DNA from: Collinsella sp. BA40
GTDB taxonomy: Bacteria > Actinomycetota > Coriobacteriia > Coriobacteriales > Coriobacteriaceae
Length of the DNA stretch: 64,000 nt
Direction of reading: 5' to 3'
Assembly (NCBI RefSeq): GCF_008014645.1
Contig: NZ_VOWY01000011.1
Span: 83,349-147,348 of the forward strand
The notes under the pieces are model-generated. The model had not been told where the DNA came from. It saw only the letters and a program-made list of their open reading frames with translations, and searched no databases. A program made the translations under genes and the position numbers. Of this stretch, positions 17,601 to 25,985 are shown piece by piece. The stretch's first letter is position 1, and each line of letters starts with the position of its first letter.

Positions 17601-17609
17601 TTGTTGTAA
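14604..17609 (+). CDS. Large ATP-binding transcriptional regulator with C-terminal SARP/BTAD-like domain
   Basis: The 1,001-residue protein begins with an NTPase module (Walker A APKGFGKTS near residue 58). A long helical middle region (about 250-740) resembles the TPR-like arms of MalT/STAND regulators. At about 750-850 there is an OmpR-type winged helix, seen in VNVSLFGGFSVSQGG and ELWPEMEPRKARQNLYVNL. A bacterial transcriptional activation domain follows (about 860-1001; SHLHYVRTELHGQPERETRELY). Such proteins integrate nucleotide and ligand binding and activate target promoters. No target or ligand can be named. The ATG at 14604 has GGGGGAAGG immediately upstream; the ATG at 14613 has a better spacing and is an alternative. 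Its 3' end is two bases from the convergent yhbY gene. Confidence 0.85.
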   Translation: MDEMTNARAMARSVGSQVGDCSPVDRGDHLVVRGEQVRALLAAMDGAGIVFLSAPKGFGKTSMLMQCAGTLREMPSTGDVVLRDASSCDAPGFVGLLDDLSNSLSPLPTPYVLLDGLPLLNKEQVQVVAARLRAMRDEGMKIAIACTPASANLIRAVSDSTKYGAPFLLVQPREYAAWSKLYAISPSVDIYALTRGIPCLVAEAHGVGASGERGQLERAVATLYQDVLQDLGERKDPLAVLLAFMVMMGSGTIADFERNGMGVHTELLVRLQREYPIVIYDAEQRAFRCLGSDSGVLSLLRRSIVETRRQFAMKTVRMLMRARRVDAAVALLEELCDTAECLQAISQFPVLFALHGHVKFIRSVLAHMDGEQLATMDVSVALAGWMAGLFTGEYKLARAMATELRHRAHEIASCVSYEDWVIAVAVSGLWSDCRAVNLPAIMDSYKETGSVREAEILKRHVSRLDGVLSESASKMAMPYSAPEEGEDDVIVTNILEYLDGVYIGALVDGCEWDTSVDERLTNLVRLLNAHDMGAIAARARVVASVHRLMHARPLIDERAFSDASRVAVRESNLDEQLLMLLLEGWQFLMLGQFLNARFRAQQVQKLSDGSRTFLVGWAQILERVAKLRTDARLTVREEAEQCDLSTTARTPAEAWVTAMQLSVARFDADLSAWFSVNRAQLLDPAFRMRIRVALYALGGRAESVQRLIPRDMANSYMLEDGLTKGSSGHTDSVALRECMEDADMVNVSLFGGFSVSQGGRILTNEVWKRRKAAILTARLALGIPSFVSKTVLTNELWPEMEPRKARQNLYVNLTAVRRAFGQRDQGPQYIVTQADGIALNGEYSDTDIRDFNTLAREILVQRAGVSMRQVVDAALKLEEVYKGPLYVPDCGDTRFFVRMRKMYQAKFIDCMMRGVDAAIEEGDLLSASWLSNAAIRQEPTREDVVRRAMRVMDLEGRRRELVELYQSHLHYVRTELHGQPERETRELYERIIKENEDRVLL

Positions 17610-17611
17610 GG

Positions 17612-17911
17612 CTAGGAGAGCACGATCCTTTCGATATCGTCACGGCTGCTCTCGCGATACAGGGCGAAGCGATGGCCGATAACCTGCACGACTTCGGCGC
17701 CGGTGCTGTTGGCGAGCAGGTTGGCGGCCTCGCGCGTCTCGAGAGTGCTGCCATCCTGGACGGCGCATTTGATGAGCTCGCGTGCCTCGAGTGCGGCCTC
17801 GGTTTCCTTGACGAGGGAATCGGTGATGTCGGACTTGCCGATATGGATGATGGGGTTGAGGTGGTGGGCCAGGCTACGGAGCTGGCGAATGTTCTTACCT
17901 GAGAGGGCCAT
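17612..17911 (-). CDS. yhbY: CRM-domain RNA-binding protein YhbY
   Basis: The 99-residue protein is a single CRM domain, starting MALSGKNIRQLRSLAHHLNP, with HIGKSDIT at the GxxG loop (the usual second glycine is Asp here) and GAEVVQVIGHRFALYRES at the end. YhbY homologues associate with pre-50S ribosomal particles. The start gives a complete domain of the family length, although its ribosome-binding site is weak. It shares a two-base gap with the convergent SARP-like gene. Confidence 0.9.
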   Translation of the reverse strand: MALSGKNIRQLRSLAHHLNPIIHIGKSDITDSLVKETEAALEARELIKCAVQDGSTLETREAANLLANSTGAEVVQVIGHRFALYRESSRDDIERIVLS

Positions 17912-18107
17912 GGGTGATCGCTCGCTTTCTGGATGGCTTGAAAATGACTGATGCATTACCGTAGCGCAGCTTTCGGCGGGAACAAGGGAATACGTGGTAG
18001 TTCGCAAAGAATGCGCAAGCGGAGAAGGGGAGGCAGGGGGCATGGTCCGGCGGTGCCGTGTCGTGGCGCGAATCGAAACCGGACGGTCGGGGTAGCTTGG
18101 GAAGGCA

Positions 18108-18980
18108 TTATGCGCCGGCAGGATTCCAGGAGATGAAGGCCCAGGTAACGGTGCGCTCGTGGTCGAGCCGCAGGGCGCCTTGAGGCTTGCCTTTGCCTCC
18201 GGGTTCACCTGCATGCGGATTATCGAGAAGATGGTCGGCGAGATATGAACGCAGTTCGGGAAGCTTGTGGGCATGTGCATCGTCGAGCATGCGGGAATAG
18301 TCGGCAACGGCCTCGTCGAGGGAGTCGAAGGTGTCAAGGCGGGGGGAGACGATATAGGAGACTTCGGGCAGACGACCGAGTTCTATAAGCATGTTGAAGG
18401 CATAGATGAAGTCGTTGCTAGGGGTGACATCGATGCCGATGCCCTCCATGACTCGAGCGTCATAGCGCGGGCTCGGTCCGACTACGAGCGTGGTGCAGCA
18501 GCGACGACGCGCTGTTTGGTCGAGCTTGAACAGGGCGGCCTGGAGGTCGGTGGTGGCGATGGATCTGCTGGCGATTGCTACGTCTACGGATTTACGGGCG
18601 ATGCCGCAGGCTTCCCAGTCATCTTCCCACGCAAGGTGGCGGCATGAGATCTGCTGGCCGAGGGAGGCTTCTTCGGCGCACTCGCGCAGCGTGTCGAGCA
18701 TGGCGTGCGAGAAGTCGCATGCCAGGACCAAGGCTCCGTTATGGGCGAGCGGGATGGCGAGGGAGCCGGCGCCGCAGCCCATGTCCAATACGGTTTCGCC
18801 GGAGAGGACGCCTGCGTGCTCGAGGAAGGCGGTACTGTAGGGATGGGTTGCGTGGGGTCGAAAATGACGGGCGCGCTGGTCCCAGATGGCGGGGTCGTCG
18901 GCGGCGCGACGGTGCTGCTGTCGAGCTTTCCAGGCTTCGCTCCAGTTGATAGAGGAGGGGTCTGCGATGTCGTCGTGCAT
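18108..18980 (-). CDS. Class I SAM-dependent methyltransferase
   Basis: The 290-residue protein contains motif I VLDMGCGAGSLAIPLA, the acidic residue at the end of strand 2 in VLACDFSHAML and motif VDVAIASRSIATTD, all typical of Rossmann-fold methyltransferases. The substrate is unknown; DPAIWDQRARHF near the start is seen in several uncharacterised actinobacterial relatives. The ATG at 18980 is preceded on the minus strand by AAAGGA eight bases away; longer readings lack such a site. It lies between the DUF711 gene and yhbY, all on the minus strand, and a terminator separates it from the former. Confidence 0.88.
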   Translation of the reverse strand: MHDDIADPSSINWSEAWKARQQHRRAADDPAIWDQRARHFRPHATHPYSTAFLEHAGVLSGETVLDMGCGAGSLAIPLAHNGALVLACDFSHAMLDTLRECAEEASLGQQISCRHLAWEDDWEACGIARKSVDVAIASRSIATTDLQAALFKLDQTARRRCCTTLVVGPSPRYDARVMEGIGIDVTPSNDFIYAFNMLIELGRLPEVSYIVSPRLDTFDSLDEAVADYSRMLDDAHAHKLPELRSYLADHLLDNPHAGEPGGKGKPQGALRLDHERTVTWAFISWNPAGA

Positions 18981-19117
18981 ATCGCATGTCCTTTCGGGTC
19001 GATCGGTCGATGCGCGGATACGCTGCGTGCAGCCGGTGGGGAGCGTCCGCTTCGTCGGGCCGTCCTGTTCTTGAGCACCCGCATATGACACGGGCGTGAG
19101 GGGAGGCGCCCCGCATG

Positions 19118-19148
19118 GGAAAAGGGCCGCACCCGAAGGATGCGGCCC
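19118..19148 (-). terminator. Terminator after the DUF711 gene
   Basis: On the minus strand GGGCCGCA and TGCGGCCC pair across a 9-base loop (plus-strand 19124-19131 and 19141-19148) and are followed by TTTT. Confidence 0.85.
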
Positions 19149-19212
19149 AGGTGTGCCTTGCGATTGCGCTCGCCGGAGGCCGCGTGGAGAGCGGCGTGGA
19201 GAGGGGTGGATG

Positions 19213-20577
19213 CTAGTTCTTGAGCGAGTTGAGGGGAGCCGGGAAGCGACCGCCGCGATGGGCGAGGACGGTGCCGGCATGGGGGTTGACGCGCATGATG
19301 GGGGCGCGACCGAAGAGCCCGCCGTAGTCCACGCATTCGCCTTCCTTCTTGCCGAAGGCGGGGATGATACGGACCGCGGTGGTTTTGTTGTTGATGACGC
19401 CGATCGCCATCTCGTCGGCGATGATGCCGGCGATGGCCTCCACGGGGGTGTCGCCAGGGATGGCGATCATGTCGAGGCCGACCGAGCAGACGCAGGTCAT
19501 GGCCTCGAGCTTTTCGAGGGACAGGGCGCCGGATTCGGCGGCGGCGATCATACCGGCGTCTTCGGACACCGGGATGAAGGCGCCGGACAGACCGCCGACG
19601 GACGAGCTCGCCATGACGCCGCCCTTCTTGACGCAGTCGTTGAGGAGGGCGAGGGCCGCGGTGGTGCCGGGGCCGCCGCACTGGCCGACGCCGATGATCT
19701 CGAGGATGCGGGCAACCGAATCGCCGACGGCGGGGGTGGGGGCGAGAGAAAGGTCGACGATGCCCTTCTCCACGCCGAGGCGACGTGCGGCCTCGCGGCT
19801 CATGAGCTCACCGGCACGGGTGATCTTGAAGGCGGTCTCCTTGATCTTCTCGGCGACCTCCATCATGTCCGCCGTATCGGGCAGCTCCTCGAGGGCGGCG
19901 GCCATGACGCCGGGCCCGGAGACGCCGACGTTGATGACGGCGTCGGCCTCGCCGCTGCCATGGACGGCGCCCGCCATGAAGGGGGAGTCCTCTACCATGT
20001 TGGCGAAGCAAACGAATTTCGACGCGCCCACGCACTCGCGGTCCTGGGTGATGCGGGCGGCTTCCTGGATGGTCCGGGCGCACATCAGCACGGCGTCCAT
20101 GTTGATGCCGGCGCGCAGGCTGGCAACGTTGACCGAGGAGCATACGCGGCTCGTCTCGCTGAGGGCCTGCGGGATGCAGTTGATGAGGCGACGGTCGGCA
20201 TCGCCGATGCCCTTGTGGACGAGGGCGGAGTAGCCGCCGAGGTAGTCGATGCCCAGGGTCTCCGCGGCGCGGTCGAGCGCATGGGCGAGCGGGACCAGGT
20301 CGACGTCGCTGCATGCGGCGGCAACCTGGGCGATGGGTGTAACGGAGATGCGCTTGTTGACGATGGGGATGCCGTATTCGCGCTCAAGGTTCTCGGCGGT
20401 TTCGACGAGGTGCTCGGCCGTTCGGGTGATGTGGTCGTACACCTTGGTGCACATCCGCTCGAGGTTCTCGTCTGCGCAACCCATGAGCGAGATGCCCATG
20501 GTGATGGTGCGGATGTCGAGGTTTTGCTTGGAGACCATGCCACGGGTCTCGGCGATTTCGGCGGGCGTGATTGACAT
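19213..20577 (-). CDS. PFL-like DUF711 (UPF0210) family protein
   Basis: The 454-residue protein matches the UPF0210/DUF711 family in length and in segments such as [31 protein letters not shown] and [21 protein letters not shown] structure of the family has a pyruvate formate-lyase-like barrel, but the biochemical role is unknown. In many bacteria the gene follows a small ACT-domain protein (UPF0237); none is present here, the upstream neighbour being a divergent SGNH hydrolase 151 bases away. GGAGAGG precedes the ATG on the minus strand. Confidence 0.9.
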   Translation of the reverse strand: MSITPAEIAETRGMVSKQNLDIRTITMGISLMGCADENLERMCTKVYDHITRTAEHLVETAENLEREYGIPIVNKRISVTPIAQVAAACSDVDLVPLAHALDRAAETLGIDYLGGYSALVHKGIGDADRRLINCIPQALSETSRVCSSVNVASLRAGINMDAVLMCARTIQEAARITQDRECVGASKFVCFANMVEDSPFMAGAVHGSGEADAVINVGVSGPGVMAAALEELPDTADMMEVAEKIKETAFKITRAGELMSREAARRLGVEKGIVDLSLAPTPAVGDSVARILEIIGVGQCGGPGTTAALALLNDCVKKGGVMASSSVGGLSGAFIPVSEDAGMIAAAESGALSLEKLEAMTCVCSVGLDMIAIPGDTPVEAIAGIIADEMAIGVINNKTTAVRIIPAFGKKEGECVDYGGLFGRAPIMRVNPHAGTVLAHRGGRFPAPLNSLKN

Positions 20578-20728
20578 GCGCCTCTCCTGTCGGATTCTCG
20601 GGTTGCGTGCATCCCTGGATTTGCGGTTCTCACCATTCTACCGTGCACCCGAGGGGGTCTCTGCCATACGATTGAATTTATGCAGAAGTTACCTGCTCAA
20701 GCAGGAAAGGGAAGAGGAGGGCTCGGAT

Positions 20729-21742
20729 ATGGAGGAGAACGTCGTGGCGGGCACGGGCAGCGCGTGCGGTGCGTGCGAGCGGATGACGGCTGCCCGGCGA
20801 GCGGCGATCGAGCTGGTGGGTCCAGGCGTCTCCGTGCTGGGGGATTCGATCAGCACGCTGCGCGGTGCCGTGCCCGAGGGCTGGCGCGTGCATTATGAGG
20901 GGGAGGTTCATGTCCCAGGTGTCGAGAGCCGGGGCGACACATGGTGGGGCAAGGTGATCGAGCACGTGGGTGGGCGCCTCGTTGCGAATTCATCGTATTC
21001 TGGTTCGGTGGTCGAGGGCTTCGGCTTTCCCGCGGGCATAAGCGATGCGCGCATCGGGGCCCTGGTGGGCGCTGCGGGCGAGAAGCCCGACCTCGTCTTG
21101 GTGTACATGGGAATCAACGATTACGGATGGGGTGGCGGCAGGAACCAGGTGATGGGTGGAAGCCTGTCGGCGTCGGCGCGTCGGGAGGAACTCGAGGGAC
21201 CCGCCATGGTGGAGCGCGTCGTGGGCCCTGTCTCGCTCGAGCGGTTTGAAGCGGCGTACATGCGCATGCTGGAAGGTGTGCGACGGATAGCGCCCGAAGC
21301 GCAGGTGTGGTGCTTGACGCTGTGCCCCGGCCATACCGAGGAGCGGCGGTTCGCGTGCTTCAAATATGCGATCAGGGGCGTTGCGCTTGCAGAATACAAC
21401 GATGCCATCAGGCGCGCGGCGGCCGTCGCCGGTGCCCATGTGGCGGATATCGCTTCGTGCGGCGTGTGCTACGACGCCGTCGATGCATGCCATCCCACGG
21501 CTGCGGGTATGCAGCAGATAGCGGACATGGTGATCGCGCAGATGGAGGGCGTGCCGGCTCCGGCGTGGGCGGCGCGAGCCCCGCATGCGCTGCCCGTGTG
21601 CGCCCGGCCGTACTGCGCCGGATGCCCCCGCGACGACGCGGACGTCCGTCGGTGGAGCATCGCTTGCGCGGGGCCGCGGGCGGAGCGCAACGGTCGCTGC
21701 GGGGCATCGCCGGATGCGGGTGACGGCGTGCTCCGCAGCTAG
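20729..21742 (+). CDS. SGNH/GDSL-type hydrolase with C-terminal Cys-rich tail
   Basis: The 337-residue product has the four SGNH blocks: the nucleophile in VLGDSIST, the block II glycine in SYSGSVVEG, GIND in VYMGINDYG and the catalytic Asp-His in DACHPTAAGM. Enzymes of this family are esterases, lipases or acetyl-hydrolases. The last 70 residues are not part of the fold and carry several cysteines (CARPYCAGC, CAGPRAERNGRC), a possible metal site or a disordered tail. No signal peptide is visible. The ATG at 20729 follows GAGGAGG. The stop codon interlocks with that of metH on the other strand. Confidence 0.87.
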   Translation: MEENVVAGTGSACGACERMTAARRAAIELVGPGVSVLGDSISTLRGAVPEGWRVHYEGEVHVPGVESRGDTWWGKVIEHVGGRLVANSSYSGSVVEGFGFPAGISDARIGALVGAAGEKPDLVLVYMGINDYGWGGGRNQVMGGSLSASARREELEGPAMVERVVGPVSLERFEAAYMRMLEGVRRIAPEAQVWCLTLCPGHTEERRFACFKYAIRGVALAEYNDAIRRAAAVAGAHVADIASCGVCYDAVDACHPTAAGMQQIADMVIAQMEGVPAPAWAARAPHALPVCARPYCAGCPRDDADVRRWSIACAGPRAERNGRCGASPDAGDGVLRS

Positions 21743-24234
21743 CTTGAGAAAACGCGCTCGGCGATGCGCGCGGATTCGGCGGCGTCCTTGGCGTAGAAGT
21801 CCGCCCCGATCTGCTGCGCGTATTCGGGGGTGAGGACGGCTCCGCCCACGAATACGCGAACGCCGGGGGCTTCGCGCCGCAGGATCGCGATGGTCTCCTC
21901 CATGCTGGCGACGGTGGTGGTCATGAGGGCGGAGAGCCCGACCAGGGGGATATCGTGCGTGCGGACGGCGTCGAGCACGGCGAGCGGATCCACATCGCGA
22001 CCCAAGTCGAATACGTGGTAGCCGTAGTTTTCCAACAGCATCTTCACGATGTTCTTGCCGATGTCGTGGATGTCGCCCTTGACGGTGGCGAGCGCGATGC
22101 GGCCCTTGTCGGCGACGTCGCCGGCGGGCATCGCATCACGGATCGTGTCGAATCCGGCGCGCGCCGCTTCGGCGGATGCCATGAGCTGGGGGAGGAAGAA
22201 GGTGCCGCGGTCGAAGCGTTCGCCCACCTCGTCCAGAGCGGGGATGAGCATGTGGTCGATGATGTCGAGCGCGCCGTAGCCGGCGAGCAGCTGGCGTACG
22301 CGCGCGGGGACATCGGCCTTGCGCCCGGTGAGGACGAGGTGATGCAGTTCTTCGACGGGCGATTGCGAGCCGGGGGCGATCGGTGCGTCCGGGGCTCCGG
22401 CGCCAGGGGCTTCGATGCTCGCGCCCGCCGGGGTTGTATAGGGGTCGGACCATGTCGCGTAGCGCTCGATATAGGCGCCCGAACCGTCGTCCTCGCCGTT
22501 GAGCACGCGGTAGCTGCGGACCGTATCCATGTAGCGTGCGGATCCGGGGTTCATGATGGGCGCATCGAGGCCCGCTCCGAAGGCGGCGGCGAGGAAGGTG
22601 GAGTTCAGCAGCGAGCGGGCGGGTAGTCCGAAGCTCACGTTCGAGACGCCCAGCGCGCAATGGACGCCCAGCTCCGCGCGGCATCGCGCGACGGCGTCGA
22701 GGATCTGGCCGACCTGTTGCTGGTTGGTGGAGGCGGTCATGACGAGGCAGTCGATGAGGATGCGATCGCGGCCGATGCCGTAGCGCGCGGCCTCGTCGAT
22801 GATGCGGCGCGCGATAGCGATGCGCCCCTCTGCCGTGGCGGGGATGCCGTCCTCGTCGAGCGTGAGCCCGATGACGTTGCAACCGTAGTGCGCGGCGAGC
22901 GGCAACACGGCGTCGAGCGCCTCGCGCGACCCATTTACCGAGTTGATGATGGGTTTGCCCGCGTAGGCGCGTACGCCGGCCTCGATAGCGCGGACATCGG
23001 TGGAGTCGATCTGCAGCGGTAGCAACGTGGCGCCTTGCAGCGCCTCGACGGCGCGCGCGATGAGCGCGGGCTCGTCAAGGCCGGGAAGGCCGACGTTGAC
23101 ATCGAGGATGTCGGCGCCCTGCTCTTGCTGGCTGATGCCCTGGCCCACCACGTAGTCGATGGATCCCTCGCGCAGCGCCGCCTGCAGGCGCTTCTTGCCC
23201 GTGGGGTTGATGCGTTCGCCGATGACCGCGATACGGCGACCTTCGGCGGGCAGCTCTACCAGGCCTTGCGCGCTGGTGACGGTGAGCGAGCCGGGCGCGC
23301 GGCGCGGTTCGGGCGCCCGCCCGGCGATGATTCGAGCGAGCTGCTCGATGTGTCGCGGGTCGGTGCCGCAGCAGCCGCCGATGATGCCGACGCCGTCGGC
23401 GACCATGGCGGCAACGTCGTCGCGATAGGCGTCGGGCCCGATGTCGAACACCGTGCAGCCATCTTCGATATGGGGAAGCCCTGCGTTCGCCTGCACCATG
23501 ACGGGCTTGGCGGTCGCGGCGAGCATATCGCGCGCGAAGGGGCGCAGCTCCGAAGGGCCGAGCGAGCAGTTGATGCCAAGGACCTCGACGCCGAGCGCAT
23601 CGAGCGTGACGGCGGCTATGGCGGGGGACGTGCCCAGGAAGGTGCGTCCGTCGGCTTCGAAGGTCATAGTGGCGAAGATGGGCAGGTCGCATACGTCTTT
23701 GGCTGCGAGGACGGCGGCCTTTATCTCGGCGAGGTCCGTCATGGTCTCGATGACGATGAGGTCGCACCCCGCATCGGCCGCGGCACGCGCGCAGCGCGCG
23801 AATTGCCCGTAAGCCTCGTCGAAGCTCATCGTGCCCAAGGGGCGCAGCAGCGCGCCCAGCGGGCCGATATCGCCTGCGACGTAGCGGGCGCCGGCGGCGC
23901 GGGCGCACGCGGTGGCAGCTTGGTAGACCTCCTCGACTTCGGCGCGCCCATCGAGCTTGAGCGCGTTGGCGCCGAACGTATTGGTGGTGACGACCTCGGA
24001 TCCCGCCGCTACGTACGCGGCGTGGATGCGCGTGATGGCGTCGGGATCGCTGAGGCACAGCAGTTCGGGTAGGGCGCCGGCGGCCAGGCCGGCGGCTTGC
24101 AGCATGGTGCCCATGCCGCCGTCGAACAGCAGATGGCGACGGCCCTCGAGCGCCGCGCGCAGGTCGGCATCGGCGATGCGGATGCTATCGAGGGTGCGTG
24201 GTGCTGCGGGGACATGATGGGCGTAGGTGGGCAT
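21739..24234 (-). CDS. metH: Cobalamin-dependent methionine synthase, without the reactivation domain
   Basis: The 831-residue protein has, in order, a homocysteine S-methyltransferase barrel (zinc cysteines in GINCSLGP and GGCCGTDPR), a pterin-binding barrel (VIGERINPTGKKRLQ), a four-helix cap and a B12-binding domain with the cobalt-ligand motif KGDIHDIGKNI. It transfers the methyl group of methyltetrahydrofolate through cobalamin to homocysteine. The C-terminal AdoMet-binding reactivation domain of the E. coli enzyme is missing and is supplied by the gene just upstream in the operon. The ATG at 24234 gives the complete first barrel but has a poor ribosome-binding site. The operon order is metF, reactivation gene, metH. 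Confidence 0.94.
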   Translation of the reverse strand: MPTYAHHVPAAPRTLDSIRIADADLRAALEGRRHLLFDGGMGTMLQAAGLAAGALPELLCLSDPDAITRIHAAYVAAGSEVVTTNTFGANALKLDGRAEVEEVYQAATACARAAGARYVAGDIGPLGALLRPLGTMSFDEAYGQFARCARAAADAGCDLIVIETMTDLAEIKAAVLAAKDVCDLPIFATMTFEADGRTFLGTSPAIAAVTLDALGVEVLGINCSLGPSELRPFARDMLAATAKPVMVQANAGLPHIEDGCTVFDIGPDAYRDDVAAMVADGVGIIGGCCGTDPRHIEQLARIIAGRAPEPRRAPGSLTVTSAQGLVELPAEGRRIAVIGERINPTGKKRLQAALREGSIDYVVGQGISQQEQGADILDVNVGLPGLDEPALIARAVEALQGATLLPLQIDSTDVRAIEAGVRAYAGKPIINSVNGSREALDAVLPLAAHYGCNVIGLTLDEDGIPATAEGRIAIARRIIDEAARYGIGRDRILIDCLVMTASTNQQQVGQILDAVARCRAELGVHCALGVSNVSFGLPARSLLNSTFLAAAFGAGLDAPIMNPGSARYMDTVRSYRVLNGEDDGSGAYIERYATWSDPYTTPAGASIEAPGAGAPDAPIAPGSQSPVEELHHLVLTGRKADVPARVRQLLAGYGALDIIDHMLIPALDEVGERFDRGTFFLPQLMASAEAARAGFDTIRDAMPAGDVADKGRIALATVKGDIHDIGKNIVKMLLENYGYHVFDLGRDVDPLAVLDAVRTHDIPLVGLSALMTTTVASMEETIAILRREAPGVRVFVGGAVLTPEYAQQIGADFYAKDAAESARIAERVFSS

Positions 24235-24344
24235 GGGGAATCCAATCGGGGATGGGGTGGTGGATGACGGTTGGCCGGCGGGCCGAAGGCCGGTGCCGGG
24301 CGAGGGCGCCGCCGCGTGTGTGGCGAGGGTTCGCGCAGGCGGGG

Positions 24345-25112
24345 CTAGCTGTAGCAGACGAGGCCCCGGGAGCGGTACGGGCACGCGTTGGATTGCCGGC
24401 AGATGGCGCAGCTCGGGCGCGTGTCCGCATCGCTGGCGGGCCCGTCGAACAGGCCTATGAGCGCGGTGACGCTCTTGCAGGGAACAAGCAGGTTGGATGG
24501 CGTGGGTGCCACGCCAAGCAACCGTGCGGCGTTGAGGGCGTCGAGCAGCGACGGTTGCGCATCGAGCGGGCAGTCGCCGTATCCGCAGCTAAAGCGCCAG
24601 TTGGTGGAAAGCCCGCGCGCGCTGCCCGTGGAGCGGATGCGCGCTTCCAAGGCGTCGACGGCGTCTTCGACATAGGCCGAGCAGGCCGCATCGTATAGGG
24701 TGGCTGCCAGCGGGTCGCTCGCGCTCAGGACGCGCATGCGCCGTTCGGTGCCCATCCCGAGGGTGCAGCAGAGCACGGCGCAGCCGACGGCGTCCTTGAG
24801 ATGGCGGAAGATGTCGCGCCCGCGCAGCTCGATGCCGCTGCCTGCAAGGTGGATGCACGGCGCCCCGTTCGCGTCGACGCCGGCTGCATCCACGCCGAAC
24901 GTGCGAAACGCCCCGGCGGGCCGGGCGTCTGCGACGGCGAGCTCGGCGGCTTCATCGATGCGCCTGGCAAGGTCTGGACCCAGTTGCTGGCCGGTGTAGC
25001 CGAGGTAGCGCAGCATCTCCGGTCGGCTCAGCTCGGGCAGCTCGTCTGCGCTCGGTTTCCAGACCATGGACGCGTGCAGCTCGCTCGCGGCTCGGGCGGC
25101 GTCGGCGCCCAT
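24345..25112 (-). CDS. Methionine synthase reactivation-domain protein, stand-alone
   Basis: The 255-residue protein corresponds to the reductive-activation domain of MetH; RFSCGYGDCPLDAQPSLL corresponds to the AdoMet-binding signature RxxxGYxxCP of that domain. It would re-methylate oxidised cob(II)alamin in MetH using AdoMet and an electron donor. The last 45 residues carry a cysteine cluster, CAICRQSNACPYRSRGLVC, suited to an iron-sulfur or zinc site and possibly an electron relay. Its start codon directly abuts the metF stop, indicating coupling, and 110 bases separate it from metH. Confidence 0.9.
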   Translation of the reverse strand: MGADAARAASELHASMVWKPSADELPELSRPEMLRYLGYTGQQLGPDLARRIDEAAELAVADARPAGAFRTFGVDAAGVDANGAPCIHLAGSGIELRGRDIFRHLKDAVGCAVLCCTLGMGTERRMRVLSASDPLAATLYDAACSAYVEDAVDALEARIRSTGSARGLSTNWRFSCGYGDCPLDAQPSLLDALNAARLLGVAPTPSNLLVPCKSVTALIGLFDGPASDADTRPSCAICRQSNACPYRSRGLVCYS

Positions 25113-25985
25113 CTAGCGTCGCAGCGCGCTCATGGCGGCGCGCGCCACATCGAGGCGGTTCATGGTGTAGACGTGGCAGCCGTCAACGCCGTGCGCGGCG
25201 AGGTCCTCGAGCTGGCGGCACGCGTACTCGATGCCCGCGGCGCGCAGGCTCGCGGGATCGTTCTCGTAGCGGGCGAGCAACTTGATAACGGGCGATGGAA
25301 GCGAGGCGCCGCACATGAAGACCATGCGGGTGATCTGCTGCTTGCTCATGAACGGCATGATGCCGGCCGTGATGGGAACGGCGATACCCGCGGCCGCCGC
25401 GCGCTCGCGGAAGCGGTAGAAGTATTGGTTGTCGAAGAACAGCTGGGTGACGAGGAAGCTCGCCCCGGCGTCCTGCTTCTGCTTGAGGCGCTGGATGGAG
25501 AGGGCGGGGTCGTCGCATTCGATGTGGCCCTCGGGGTACGCCGCGGCACCCACGCAGAAACCGGCGTCGACCAGCGCGGGGATGATGTCCTTGGCGTAGC
25601 GGTAGTCGGCGCAGCCCGGTCCGGTGGGCGCGCCATCGGGGACGTCGCCGCGCAGCGCGAGCACGTTGCGGATGCCCGCGCCGCGCATCTCCTCGATCTT
25701 CGCGGCGAGGTCGGCGCGCTTCAGCGATATGCAGGTGAGGTGTGCGACGGACGGTGTCTGCAGCTCGTCGTTGATCATGCGGGCTATGTGCGTGGTGGCG
25801 GCGTTGTTGCCCGATCCGCCGGCGGAGTACGTCACGCTCACGAAATCGGGGGCGAGCGGTGCGAAGGCATGGGCTACCTCGCGGGCTCGCTCCAGTGAAA
25901 GCTCTCCTTTTGGCGGAAACATCTCGAACGACACCGGTAGGGTGCCGTCGTGCTGGGCGCGTTCGAATATCTGCGCGATCGTCAT
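25113..25985 (-). CDS. metF: 5,10-methylenetetrahydrofolate reductase
   Basis: The 290-residue flavoenzyme reduces methylene-THF to methyl-THF, the methyl donor for MetH encoded two genes downstream. VSFEMFPPKG, with the catalytic glutamate, is near the start. NVLALRGDVPDGAPTG and LVTQLFFDNQYFY are standard MetF segments, and the length is normal. AAGGGGG precedes the ATG on the minus strand. It opens the minus-strand methionine operon. The 336 bases between it and the divergent GH2 gene hold no other gene; I see no SAM or cobalamin riboswitch there. Confidence 0.95.
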   Translation of the reverse strand: MTIAQIFERAQHDGTLPVSFEMFPPKGELSLERAREVAHAFAPLAPDFVSVTYSAGGSGNNAATTHIARMINDELQTPSVAHLTCISLKRADLAAKIEEMRGAGIRNVLALRGDVPDGAPTGPGCADYRYAKDIIPALVDAGFCVGAAAYPEGHIECDDPALSIQRLKQKQDAGASFLVTQLFFDNQYFYRFRERAAAAGIAVPITAGIMPFMSKQQITRMVFMCGASLPSPVIKLLARYENDPASLRAAGIEYACRQLEDLAAHGVDGCHVYTMNRLDVARAAMSALRR

